A stretch of 64,000 nt of DNA, taken from the NCBI GenBank assembly GCA_963965975.1, contig OZ014418.1, positions 5,716,775-5,780,774 on the forward strand, in the 5' to 3' direction. The stretch comes from Xestospongia bergquistia (lineage: Eukaryota; Porifera; Demospongiae; Haplosclerida; Petrosiidae). How positions within the stretch are numbered: position 1 is the stretch's first letter; every line of letters begins with the position of its first letter. A program made the translations under genes and the position numbers. A model generated the notes under the pieces. It had not been told where the DNA came from and made no database searches. It saw only the letters and a list, made by a program, of their open reading frames with translations. Shown one piece after another: positions 45,630 to 56,446 of the stretch.

Positions 45630-46235
45630 CACAACATTGTATACTTGGTTAAGAGAGGAAGGGTTTTCTGGCCTTTTTTCTTGATTCCTAGCAACAAATG
45701 CTATGTAAACACAAGGACATTGGTAAGTGCTTTGGGGTATTGGATGTTAAAAGTAAAACATGTTGTAATTAGTTCCCCCAAAGCTTTGAAACAATAATAT
45801 GTCTTTGTGAATATAATACGCTCAACAATAAGGAAACTGGATTGTACTGCTGTTGTTCACAGCTGTAATATAAGGATAGTTTTGTTTATCTCTTTTAGCC
45901 AGCTCCTCAGAATGCTAGTGTTGATGGCTTCACTGGTGGAACCTAAAATGTCAACTGCATATGATCATTAAATACAAATAAAAGCAATAATTACAAATTT
46001 TTGTTGGAATATGTACCAATCACCAACTCACCATAGCAAAAGGACAATTTGTTACTCTGTTTTTCAAGTAGTACTACTAAAGAATTAAATGTCTCACTTC
46101 CCAGCATGGCATATCTTCAAATCTTGGATTGCAACTGCATGAAGTTAACTTTTGCATCCTTAAACATAGTTGGGGAAGCCTCCAATGAGTCATCATCCTT
46201 TACTATACATTTCAATTCATACATCAACTAAGAGA
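45630..46235 (-). pseudogene. Unidentified antisense coding relic, copy 3 (longest)
   Basis: Minus strand, high to low: LMYELKCIVKDDDSLEASPT, MFKDAKVNFMQLQSK, stop, AMLGSETFNSLVVLLEKQ, a gap, then a degraded STSEAINTSI-like segment, LITTCFTFNIQYPKA-like and GIKKKGQK-like segments in shifting frames. The stretch 46085-46230 is nearly identical to 53965-54128. Function unknown; not currently a gene because of stops in every frame. Confidence 0.45.
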
Positions 46236-46931
46236 TGATAATAATAATTATGATGATAATAATTGTACATAAATATTTTACACAACCCACAACATTAATC
46301 TGAAGTTCTATAAACAACTCGCTATCTCCTCAGAGTTGTTAAGATTGTTGTGTGTAAAAAAACAATTTTTATAGTGCCTGCTAGCCAGAATGTCTACTTA
46401 ACTGATAAAACATTGTAAATAAATTAAATACTACCCTGAAGTATCTGAAACATTTCTTTTCCTTGAAAAGCATCTTACCCTTGTAACGAAGACATAAGTG
46501 TCCTTAAACCAATTCTCATTTATGTGACACATTCTTTTCCACTTGAGACAGCCTGACTTTCTGATCTCAATTTTGTTTTGTTTCCTCATAACTATTAATG
46601 AATTAATTTATATCTCCTAGAGAGGCTACTACCAAACTCTTAGTAAATAATTCTTAACTAACATTTAAACAGAAAAGAAGGAACAGTAGGTGGTCACTTA
46701 ATAGTCAGTACTGTTGCCTGCTTGACGCACATAACACCCTTAACATCTTATTCAGTATGTTTTTTTCACATGTTACAATTTAATTGTCCTTTAATCCATG
46801 AATGTGTAAACTAGCAAACCTACAACTTTTACACTATATCTTGATACTCATGTGACATTAAATGTTGATTATTGACTTATATAAATTATACATATATGTG
46901 TACTCAACCAATGAAATTGCTGGCTTTAAAG

Positions 46932-47458
46932 TAGTGTTGTTCCAGTTCTCATGTCAAATTATAGTTCCAGTTCTAGTTCTGAACCTTAAGTTTATCATTT
47001 ATAGTTCCAGTTCTAGTTCTAGAACCAAATTGTTCTTTTTTATAGTCAGTTCTGGAATGTTTTGTTTCACTATTTTAGTTCTGGAAATTTTTCCGCTTAA
47101 TTCATAGTTCCATGCCGTGCAGTTTCAAAAGTTTATCATATATTAATTTATAACCAATCACAATTTCTATGAAACAAGTTATAAGTACTTTTTATATTCT
47201 TAGCAGTGTTTCATGTTCCAAATTGTAGTTAATCAATCTATTTCTTTGTCCTTTTGATGCTTCTCCACTTACGGAAAACGAATGCTCAATTGGTGCAGTT
47301 CCAGTAATACCTAAAAATATTTTTAGTTCCAGTTCTAATTCTAGTACCAAGATAAAGATTATTTTAGTTCTAGTACTAGTTCTAGAATTGGAACTAAAAT
47401 TAAAATGATGGTACTAAAATTACTTTAGTTCCAGTACCTAAAAACTGGAACAACACTA
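46932..47458. mobile_element. hAT-type MITE, 527 bp
   Basis: Ends are inverted: TAGTGTTGTTCCAGTT at the left, AACTGGAACAACACTA at the right (16 bp, exact). An 8-bp target duplication, CTTTAAAG (46924-46931) and CTTTAAAA (47459-47466), is typical of hAT. The empty site is preserved at about 54714-54723 (ggctttaaaggaag). Inside, ttccagttctagttct-type words recur. No transposase. Confidence 0.85.
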
Positions 47459-47499
47459 CTTTAAAAGAAGTATAATTTTATGTCAGCATTCTAATAGTC

Positions 47500-47562
47500 A
47501 TGTTGTCATCATGTGACTCACTGGATTATAAACTGTTTCTGTTGCTGCAATTGATAATTGAA
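47500..47562 (+). promoter_or_regulatory. Array promoter cassette, short leader
   Basis: CATGTG 47510-47515, ten nucleotides, TTATAAA 47526-47532, ATG only 37 nt from the TATA element; the long leader words of other copies are missing. Confidence 0.65.
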
Positions 47563-49101
47563 ATGAAAGCTAAAAGACTTTGTTCTTATCCAGTGCTATA
47601 TATCAACTTTAAAGGAGCTATCTTGATGATTTGGGTGTCTGCAGCTGTATATATGTATAGATCTCATGCTGACATTGTCAGTGTTCCTAATGATCAGTCA
47701 AATTTTTTTCTACATGTATGTCACATTACAAATCTTCTTTCCACTTTTTGGATGGATTGCTGATGCATGGATTGGACAATACAAAACTATTTTATATAGT
47801 CTTTATTTGTTGGTACTGGTGTCCATATCTTTGACAGCATCTGTTACTATCAATGACTTCCAACCATTGTTTTCACAAATCTTTCTTCATCCAAGCAATA
47901 TTTTTAATCCACTTGGAACTGCCGCTGTATATGCTAATATGCTTCCTTTCATTACTGAACAAATGATAGGGGCATCTGGTGATGAACTCAGTGCTGCAGT
48001 ACATTGGTGGTATTGGAGTGAGTTCTTCCCCTTTTTCATTGCATACGGTATGCCCTGTATATTACGCAATACTCCTCAAATTGTGACATCAATTTTTCTA
48101 TCATTTTCTGGTCTAACTATTGCTCTCTCTAGTCTATTTCTTTGTCAACATTGGTTAGACAAGACACCTCAGATCACTAATCCTATTAAACATATTGCTA
48201 AAGTACTCAACTATGCTAGAAAGAACAAATACCCCAGGAATCGTAGTGCCCTCACCTACTGGGAACAAGATATTCCTTCACGACTTGACTTAGGTAAGGA
48301 TAAATATGGTGGTCCTTTCTCAGAGGAGGAGGTAGAGAATGTTAAGACAACACTGAGATTAATACCAGTTATATTTATATGTTCATTGATAGGATTAGCA
48401 ATAGATGTTACTTGTGAGCTACAAAGTCACATGACAGTTAACAGTGATAGCATTCTTGCATGTTTCTTTGTTGATGAAGAAAGATTATATTGACAAATTA
48501 TTGGTTTTGGAATTCCATTATATCATTTCATTATAAGACCACTTTTAAGGAAGATCACTATGTATACTCCTAGTATGTTGACAGTAATTGGAGCTGGTTT
48601 TTTCTTCAAAATGTCAGGAACTATTGGAATGGTAGCAATAGAAACTGTCGGTCATCTTGAAAAACCTAATGTGACTTGTATCTTTAAAAATAACATTGAA
48701 GTAGTTATGTCTCTCAATTATTACTGGACTATTATACCACAAATGTTAGAAGCATTTGGAACACAACTTTATATCATAACTCTTATAGAATTCATCATCG
48801 CTAAGTCTCCTTTACAAACAAAAGGTTTTTTATTAGGCCTATTTTATGGATTTATAGTGGTACAGCTGTTACTTCCTCAGTCCATTCCTATAAGTTGTGG
48901 TTTCTATTACTACCTCACTCAGACTCTCCTTCTTTTACTTTTATTTGTTGTTTTCTACATTCTGTCTAAGCGTTACTACAAACTGAGAGTAAGAAATAAC
49001 CCAGTTAATATTCACATGATAGTTGATAGACATATCACAGCTTATATTGACCAGGAAGAAGAGTATTTTAAATAATAGTAGCTTTGGAGTCACTTATAAT
49101 T
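47563..49101 (+). pseudogene. POT-like array gene, broken (sister of 54833)
   Basis: Begins MKAKRLCSYPVLYINFKGAI. Lesions relative to 54833: two T lost from a T-run near 47702 (frameshift), CGA to TGA at 48492-48494 (in the ERLYRQII block), about 30 bp deleted near 48860 (GSNLDRLF region), an inserted Tyr codon in KRYYKLRV, and loss of tail codons so that TAA follows EEEYFK at 49075; the rest of the tail reads to 49101 in another frame. The linker and EEVENVKTTLRLIP block are intact. Confidence 0.9.
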
Positions 49102-50109
49102 AACTTATTACCGATTGTGCATCTTTATTAGTTTCCACTTGTTTGGATGATTTTTTTAGCTACTTAACTTGTACAAATATTGGAAGTATTTAAATTGGTT
49201 AATCTTATTGTGTTTAGTTTATTGTATAACTCAACAATATTAATACATTCTGTGATATATATATCATACCAACAGTTTTCACACTAATTATCTATAATTT
49301 AAAAGTTAACAACAAATGTAACCAAATCAATGGTCCAGTAGTCTTCACTTAAGTATAATGTAATAATGTTGTATTATCTGTTATATATCATGACAAAACA
49401 AAGCCAAAAGACAAACAAGCAACTATAAATGTTGTTGGTATTGAGGTTATAGTCTGAAAACTTTTCAACTTGCTTTGAACTATATAAATATACTTACTAG
49501 CTTTATAATAGTTTACCAGTAATAGAAACACTATGTTAGTCTGTTTATAAATACAATAACCATGTGACTTTCATCTTTAACAATTGTTTATTAATTTTGC
49601 ACCTAATTGAAAGTAAAATATGAAAGAGATATAACAGTTATGACTGTACTGAAGATAACAGTCAACAATCATTACTTCATGTAGTCTAATTCATACACAC
49701 ATATTAATTGTGTTTTTCTCAAAAGCAAAGACAAAGTATTTCCAATCATCTTAACTGATGAAAAGTCTTAGGTAGAGAGGTGGTAGATGTGAAAGGACAT
49801 TACAGACTTTTCAATAATTCTTATAAGGAAAGCTACATACACACAGGTCTGGCTACCTCTGGTTACCATGAACATGCGTATCATGGTCAATTTTATGAGT
49901 GGAGCAAGTTCTAAAAATTAAACCATTTTCATATATGTTTCATATATGCTATATATATAATTATATATAATTATATATAACTAAACACAAAAAACAACCT
50001 CAATGTATCCATGTTATATATTCTTGATCAATTTGCTTACTTTAAGTTTATAATAACTAAACAAAGTATATAACTAAATGTTAGTATGTTTACAAAAATA
50101 AAAGTCAAG
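49102..50109. other. Array spacer, type following 54833 and 59767 genes
   Basis: 49140-49380 recurs at 56510-56750 and 61470-61670. 49743-49920 is the distal repeat. An AT-rich palindromic run lies at 49952-49981. No gene. Confidence 0.65.
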
Positions 50110-50204
50110 TTATCATCATGTGACTCTAACCATTATAAAATGTTCCTAGTTGCCACTCAATCAAATATTAGAGCTTTGTCATTTTCAAATATAAAGAATT
50201 TCTA
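50110..50204 (+). promoter_or_regulatory. Array promoter cassette (E-box - 10 nt - TATA)
   Basis: CATGTG 50117-50122, ten nucleotides, TTATAAA 50133-50139, ATG 72 nt from the TATA element. Confidence 0.7.
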
Positions 50205-51839
50205 ATGAATGCTAGCAGAGTTTGTTCTTATCCAGTACTACGTATTAAATCTAAAGGAGCTATCTTGATGATTTGGATGTCCACAACTGTATATATCTAC
50301 TTGTCCCTTGTGGACTTAATCCATCTCAAAAATAATTGGGCTCTTAATAATCAGAATTTTCCCTTTGTATACTTGACTTCAATACTTCGCATCTTCTACC
50401 CACTATTTGGATGGATTGCTGATGCATGGATTGGACGATATAGAGCTATTTTATATGGACTGTATTCTTTAATAATAGGATGTGTAGTTCTTACAGGATC
50501 TGTTATTGGTAATGAATTTAACCCATTTGTGTCACAAATCTTTTTTTATTTGTGCAATGTTTTCAATTCACTTGGTTTAGCTGCTATATATGCTAATATT
50601 CTTCCTTTTATTACTGATCAAATGATAGGAGCATCTAGTGATGAACTTAGTGCTGCAGTACATTGGTGGTTTTGGAGCTTCCATTTTCCTTCTATGGTAC
50701 TAATAGATTTTGTCTGTGCATTACAAAATACTCCTCCTGTAATACTTCCATTGATGTTGATTTTCATTTTTTTCTCTGGTCTAACTATTGCTCTCTCTAG
50801 TCTGTTTCTTTGTCAACATTGGCTCGACAAAACACCTCAGATCACTAACCCTATTAAACATATTGTTAAAGTACTCAACTATGCTAGAAAGAACAAATAC
50901 CCCAGGAATCGTAGTGCCCTCACCTACTTTGAACAAGATGTCCCTTCACGACTTGATCTTGGTAAAGACAAATATGGTGGTCCTTTCTCAGAAGAGGAGG
51001 TAGAGAATGTTAAGACAACACTGAGATTAATACCAGTTATATTTATATGTGCAATGATAGGAATGGCTGTAGATGTGAGCTATGAACAGCAAAGTCATAT
51101 GACAGTTAACAACTATAGCATTCTTGCATGTTTCTTCATTGACCGACACAGATTATTTCAGCAAATAACAAGTTTTGGAATTCCATTATATCATTTCATT
51201 ATAAGACCACTTATAAAGAAAACCACCAAATATACTCCTAATATGTTGACATTAATTGGAGCTGGTTTATTTATTCAAGTTTTAGAAACAGTTGGTATGG
51301 TAGTAATAGAGACTATAGGTCACCTCCAAACTCCTAATGTCACTTGTATGTTTAATGATGTCATCAATGAGGTAATGGCTCTTAATTATTACTGGAGTAT
51401 GATACCACTAATGCTGCAAGTAGTTGGTTTTTTTGTGTGTGTAATAGTCCTTTTTGAATTTATCATTGCTCAATCTCCTCATGACATGAAAGGATTTTTA
51501 TTTGGACTTTGGTTTGCATTCAATGGTATAGCTAAACTGATTGGATACAATCTCTATCATCCTTTTCAATTCCTTCCTGCATCCATTTCTATAAGTTGTG
51601 GTTTCTATTACTACCTCACTCAGACTCTCCTTCTCTTTCTTGTATTCATTGTCTTCCTCATTTTATCTAAATATTACAAACTGAGAATGAGAAATAATCC
51701 AGTTAATATTCACATGATAGCAGAGACACATATTACAGCTTATATTGACCAGGAAGAAAAGTATTTTAGAGAAATTGGTGAAGAAAGCTACTCCATTAAC
51801 TCATTAAGTCATGGTAACTTTGGTACAACTAGTAATTAA
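50205..51839 (+). CDS. POT/PTR-like multi-pass transporter (544 aa)
   Basis: Full-length and open; sister of 43046 in the duplicated two-gene module (VDLIHLKNNWALNNQNF first loop; VSYEQQSHMTVNN outer loop). Family blocks GWIADAWIGRYR, YANILPFITDQMIGA, SEEEVENVKTTLRLIP and EFIIAQSPHDMKGF (Asp for Glu). NVTC sequon and the paired outer-loop Cys present. Unlike 43046 it keeps the whole Ser-rich tail ending FGTTSN. ExxER is absent from helix 1, as elsewhere in the array. Confidence 0.8.
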   Translation: MNASRVCSYPVLRIKSKGAILMIWMSTTVYIYLSLVDLIHLKNNWALNNQNFPFVYLTSILRIFYPLFGWIADAWIGRYRAILYGLYSLIIGCVVLTGSVIGNEFNPFVSQIFFYLCNVFNSLGLAAIYANILPFITDQMIGASSDELSAAVHWWFWSFHFPSMVLIDFVCALQNTPPVILPLMLIFIFFSGLTIALSSLFLCQHWLDKTPQITNPIKHIVKVLNYARKNKYPRNRSALTYFEQDVPSRLDLGKDKYGGPFSEEEVENVKTTLRLIPVIFICAMIGMAVDVSYEQQSHMTVNNYSILACFFIDRHRLFQQITSFGIPLYHFIIRPLIKKTTKYTPNMLTLIGAGLFIQVLETVGMVVIETIGHLQTPNVTCMFNDVINEVMALNYYWSMIPLMLQVVGFFVCVIVLFEFIIAQSPHDMKGFLFGLWFAFNGIAKLIGYNLYHPFQFLPASISISCGFYYYLTQTLLLFLVFIVFLILSKYYKLRMRNNPVNIHMIAETHITAYIDQEEKYFREIGEESYSINSLSHGNFGTTSN

Positions 51840-52529
51840 CTTATGACTGGTTGTGGATTATCTTTTATTCAAAGAGAATTTTTTGATTGTGCACTACAAA
51901 ATTGAATTACATGTAATAACATATTAACAATTATATATAACTTAAGTCACATAAAACGAAATTCACTGAGCAAATGAATATAAATCAGTTAGAAACCAGA
52001 TGTTTGACAACAATGTTGGTGTTTTCTTTAGTGGTTCAGTAGAATATGAGGTTTCTTAGTTTGTAACTGATTTTCTTTATTACCTCTCAGGATTAGATTG
52101 GAGATAAGGATCATTTTGTTATTTACTAAAGATGTTCTGGGAGACCAAGTTTCATTGAGCTATTCTTCTAAGATATCTTTCTACTTTCTATTCTATTCAT
52201 GTGTCAATTAGCAAAAATAGAAACAGTTCATAATGTTGTGACAATATGACTATTATAGTTTGTAAAATGAGCGTTATGAACTATCATTGCAATTAACACA
52301 ATAGAGTTTAAAGGGAAACATTGACAACATGACTATTGTAATTTGTAAAGACACATATATAAAGTTATTAATAACTGAAGTGATATCCACACATTTAGCT
52401 GACCCAATCTTTATTTAGCAGTATAGCCACTAAAATCATAGAACAATAACCTGTTACATAACAAGTAATCAGAAATATAATCACTTTGTATATGTGAGTG
52501 TAGAAAATACAATAGTCATAAATATTATC
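51840..52529. other. Array spacer
   Basis: Post-gene spacer type of 25540-25980. No gene. Confidence 0.65.
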
Positions 52530-53090
52530 ACTTGCATATTTAATAATATCATCAATGAGGTTGTGTCTCTCAATTATTACTGGACTATGATACCACAATT
52601 ATTACAGGTGATTGGAGAAACTGTTTGAGGCCTAAATTTTCTTGAGTTTATCATTTCTCAATCTCCTTCTCAGGATGCTTTATGTCTGGGTGATCTGAGG
52701 CCTTTCATCTTCAAATCTAATGTTCTATTCATAGAACTCAATTCAGAGTTAAAGAAGACAGTTTTGTCTCTTGTATGTACATTTGAATCCCATGCACATA
52801 TCATCTGGTACAATGTATTTGGAGGGTGCTCTTCCGAATTTTTTTTGTACTTGTAAAATAAATCTTTCTGTTCAATTCTGCATTAGTTGTTTGTTGTATA
52901 TCAAACATAGGATTGCTATCATGATGGCTGCTACTTTGCATCTTGCAATGCACAGACATCCTCATTTCTTTTGTTTTGCCCGGGACACAGTCCATCTATT
53001 CAACTACAACATTCTATATGCTATGTGCCTTTTTCTTTTGATGATGAAGCATGTTCTTCAGACTTATCCTCAATGGAATAGATATGTATA
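52530..53090. pseudogene. POT-like scrap fused to antisense DUF3504 relic
   Basis: Plus strand 52530-52680: NIINEVVSLNYYWTMIPQLL, then LEFIISQSPS with a TGA between. Minus strand 53090-52690: SVHCKM, HDSNPMFDIQQTTNAEL, and degraded remainder lacking the FILEV codons. Same architecture as at 32340 and 36165. Confidence 0.65.
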
Positions 53091-53322
53091 AGACCAATTT
53101 ACTGATCTGTTATTGAGAAGGTTATTTAATGCTTTTAAAAGTATAGACGCTTTAGTATCTAATGTATATAACTATTATTTTAAGAGATGCATTGATATGG
53201 GATATGAGATGTGTTTTGGTTCCTTCACTACATTTAATGAAATATTTTATTTACTAATTGGTGTTCTTTTTAAAATAATTGTCAATAAAGGAAATGTGTA
53301 TGTGCACTGTGACAAATAGGCT

Positions 53323-53336
53323 GTTGTCATAACAAC
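53323..53336. promoter_or_regulatory. RFX X-box-like 14-mer
   Basis: GTTGTCATAACAAC, fifth copy. Confidence 0.45.
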
Positions 53337-53649
53337 CCTGAGGTTGCTCACCCACTTGTTTAAATATGACAACTCAAATATTGTTACTGTGTAGCAACCT
53401 AAGGTTGTAAGCTGCTACAATTCTCTATTGTACTTAGAGGGAAGTAAAGTTTTTTAACAACAGTTCTTTTTAATTCTTAAAAATTCAAAAAATATAAGAA
53501 ACTACATGAAAACAAAAATAACAAGCAAAAATCCCAAATATTATAATCTGATCTGTCTAATGAATATATAATCAAAAGATGTATAGTTTTGATGTATATA
53601 TACTGTCATTTAGTCAGATGCTGTCTTCACTATAGCACTGTACACTTGG

Positions 53650-54130
53650 TTTATGAGATGACAGATTTTCTGGCCTTTTTTATGGAACAATAATATGCCT
53701 TTGTGAATACAATGCACTCAACAATAAGGAAGAACTGGATTGTACTACTGTTGTTCACAGCTGTAACATAAGGATAGTTTTGTTTATCTCTTTTAGCCAG
53801 CTCCACTATAATGCTAGTATTGATGGCTTCACTGGTGGAACCTAAAAATGTCAACTGCATCTGATCATTAAATAAAAATATAAGCAATAATTACAAATTT
53901 TTGTTGGAATATGTACCAATCACCAACTCACCATAACAAAAGGACAAATCGTTACTTGTTTTCAAGTAGTACTACTAAAGTACTTAATGTCTCACTTCCC
54001 AGCATGGCATATCTTCAAATCTTGGATTGCAACTGCATGAAGTTAACTTTTGCATCCTTAAACATAGTTGGGGAAGCCTCCAATGAGTCATCATCCTTTA
54101 CTATACATTTCAATTCATACATCAACTAAG
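53650..54130 (-). pseudogene. Unidentified antisense coding relic, copy 4
   Basis: Minus strand: the same KDDDSLEASPTMFKDAK segment as copy 3 and an open frame (53887-53651) reading MQLTFLGSTSEAINTSI, IVELAKRDKQNYPYVT, AVNNSSTIQFFLIVECIVFT. A stop separates the two parts, and the FTFNIQYPKA segment seen in the other copies is deleted here. Not assigned to a family. Confidence 0.45.
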
Positions 54131-54764
54131 AGATGATAATAATAATTATGATGACAATAATTGTACATAAATATTTTACACAACCCACAACATTACTCTG
54201 AAGTTCTATGTAAATAAATTAAGTACTACCCTGAAGTATCTGAAACATTTCTTTTCCTTGAAAAGCATCCTACCCTAAGACATAAGTGTCCTTAAACCAA
54301 TTCTCATTTATGTGACACATTCTTTTCCACTTGAGACAGCCTGACTTTCTGATCTCAATTTTGTTTCCTCATAACTATTAATGAATTAATTTATATCTCT
54401 TAGAGAGGCTACTACCAAACTCTTAGCAAATAATTCTTACTAACCTTTAAACAGAAAAGAAGGAACATTAGGTAGTCAGCACTGTTGCCTACTTGGCACA
54501 CACAAAACCGTAAACATCTTATTCAGTATGTTTTTTCACATGTTATATTTCAATTGTCCTTTAATCCATTGATGTGTAAACTAGCAAACCTCCAACTTTT
54601 ACACTATATCTTGGCAATCATATACTAAGACATTAAATGTTGTATATTGACTTATAAATTACTAACTTATATAAATTATACATGTATGTGTACTCAACCA
54701 ATGAAATTGCTGGCTTTAAAGGAAGTATAATTTCATGTTAGCATTCTTACATGTAATAGTCATG
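54131..54764. other. Spacer, paralogous to 46236-47500 without the MITE
   Basis: Non-coding. Matches 46236-46931 and 47467-47500; the MITE site is empty here. Confidence 0.75.
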
Positions 54765-54832
54765 TTGTCATCATGTGACTCACTGGATTATAAACTGTTT
54801 TCTGTTGCTGCAATTAAAACTAAGAAATTGAA
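54765..54832 (+). promoter_or_regulatory. Array promoter cassette, short leader
   Basis: CATGTG 54772-54777, ten nucleotides, TTATAAA 54788-54794, ATG 45 nt from the TATA element. Confidence 0.65.
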
Positions 54833-56446
54833 ATGAAAGCTAAAAGACTTTGTTCTTATCCAGTGCTATATGTCAACTTTAAAGGAGCTGTCTTGATGAT
54901 TTGGGTGTCTGCAGCTATATATATATATAGATCTCATGCTGACATTGTCAGTGTTCCTAATGATCAGTCAAATTTTTTTTTCTACATGTATATTGCATTA
55001 CAAATCTTCTTTCCACTTTTCGGATGGATTGCTGATGCATGGATTGGACGATACAAAACTATTTTATATAGCCTTTGTTTGTTGGTACTGGCGTCCATAT
55101 CTTTGACAGCATCTGTTATTATCAATGACTTCCAGCCATTGTTTTCACAAATTTTTCTTCATGCAAGCAATATTTTTAATCTACTTGGAACGGCTGCTAT
55201 ATATGCTAATATGCTTCCTTTCATTACTGATCAAATGATAGGGGCATCTGGTGATGAACTCAGTGCTGCAGTACATTGGTGGTATTGGAGTGAGTTCTTC
55301 CCCTTTTTCATTGCATACAGTATGCCCTGTATATTACATAATACTCCTCAAATTGTGACATCAATTTTTCTATCATTTACTGGTCTAGCTATTGCTCTCT
55401 CTAGTCTGTTTATTTGTCAACATTTGCTCGACAAAACACCTCAGATCACTAATCCTATTAAACATATTGCTAAAGTAATCAACTATGCTAGAAAGAACAA
55501 GTACTCCAGGAATCGTAGTGCCCTCACATACTGGGAACAAGATATTCCTTCACGACTAGACTTAGGTAAGGATAAATATGGTGGTCCTTTCTCAGAGGAG
55601 GAGGTAGAGAATGTTAAGACAACACTGAGATTAATACCAGTTATATTTATATGTTCAATCATAGGATTGGCAGTAGATGTGACTCGTGAGCAACAAAGTC
55701 ACATGACAGTTAACAGTGATAGCATTCTTGCATGTTTCTTTGTTGATGAAGAAAGATTATATCGACAAATTATTGGTTTTGGAATTCCATTATATCGTTT
55801 CATTATAAGACCACTTTTAAGGAAGATCACTATGTATACTCCTAGTATGTTGACAGTAATTGGAGCTGGTTTTTTCTTCAAAATGTCAGGAACTATTGGA
55901 ATGGCAGCAATAGAAACTGTCGGTCATCTTGAAAAACCTAATGTGACTTGTATCTTTAAAAATAACATTGAAGTAGTTATGTCTCTCAATTATTATTGGA
56001 CTATTATACCACAAATGTTAGAAGCATTTGGAAGAGAACTTTATATCATAGCTCTTATAGAATTCATCATTGCTCAATCTCCTTTACAAACAAAAGGGTT
56101 TTTATTAGGTCTATTTTATGGATTTAGTGGTACAGTACTACTGATTGGCTCCAACCTTGATCGACTTTTTCTGTTACTTCCTCACTCCTTTCCTATAAGT
56201 TGTGGTTTCTATTACTATCTCACTCATACTTTCCTTCTTTTACTTTTATTTGTTGTTTTCTACATTCTGTCTAAACATTACAAACTGAGAGTAAGAAATA
56301 ATCCAGTTAATATTCACATGATAGTTGAGACACATATTACAGCTTATATTGACCAGGAAGAAGAGTATTTTAAAGAAATTGATGAAGAAAACTACAGCTC
56401 TATTAACTCATCAAGTAATGGTATCTTTGGAACCACTTATAATTAA
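54833..56446 (+). CDS. POT/PTR-like multi-pass transporter, divergent subtype (537 aa)
   Basis: Full-length and open, starting MKAKRLCSYPVLYVNFKGAV. Differs most from gene 1 outside the core: first loop SHADIVSVPNDQSNFFF, helix-2 signature GWIADAWIGRYKTILYS, SEFFPFFIAYSMPCILHNTP, FFVDEERLYRQIIGFGIPLY, and LSGTIG-like helix 8. The linker is nearly the same as in all copies. EFIIAQSPLQTKGFLLGLFY replaces HEMKG, and NVTCIF retains the sequon. The tail has SSINSSSNG. Probably a separate subfamily with its own substrate range; that is inference. Confidence 0.8.
   Translation: MKAKRLCSYPVLYVNFKGAVLMIWVSAAIYIYRSHADIVSVPNDQSNFFFYMYIALQIFFPLFGWIADAWIGRYKTILYSLCLLVLASISLTASVIINDFQPLFSQIFLHASNIFNLLGTAAIYANMLPFITDQMIGASGDELSAAVHWWYWSEFFPFFIAYSMPCILHNTPQIVTSIFLSFTGLAIALSSLFICQHLLDKTPQITNPIKHIAKVINYARKNKYSRNRSALTYWEQDIPSRLDLGKDKYGGPFSEEEVENVKTTLRLIPVIFICSIIGLAVDVTREQQSHMTVNSDSILACFFVDEERLYRQIIGFGIPLYRFIIRPLLRKITMYTPSMLTVIGAGFFFKMSGTIGMAAIETVGHLEKPNVTCIFKNNIEVVMSLNYYWTIIPQMLEAFGRELYIIALIEFIIAQSPLQTKGFLLGLFYGFSGTVLLIGSNLDRLFLLLPHSFPISCGFYYYLTHTFLLLLLFVVFYILSKHYKLRVRNNPVNIHMIVETHITAYIDQEEEYFKEIDEENYSSINSSSNGIFGTTYN

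Noticed and set aside
46049-46231. 60-aa plus-strand frame repeated at 53911-54129 as a small gene
   Set aside because: The opposite strand makes better protein sense (KDDDSLEASPTMFKDAK) and is shared with the longer antisense relic.
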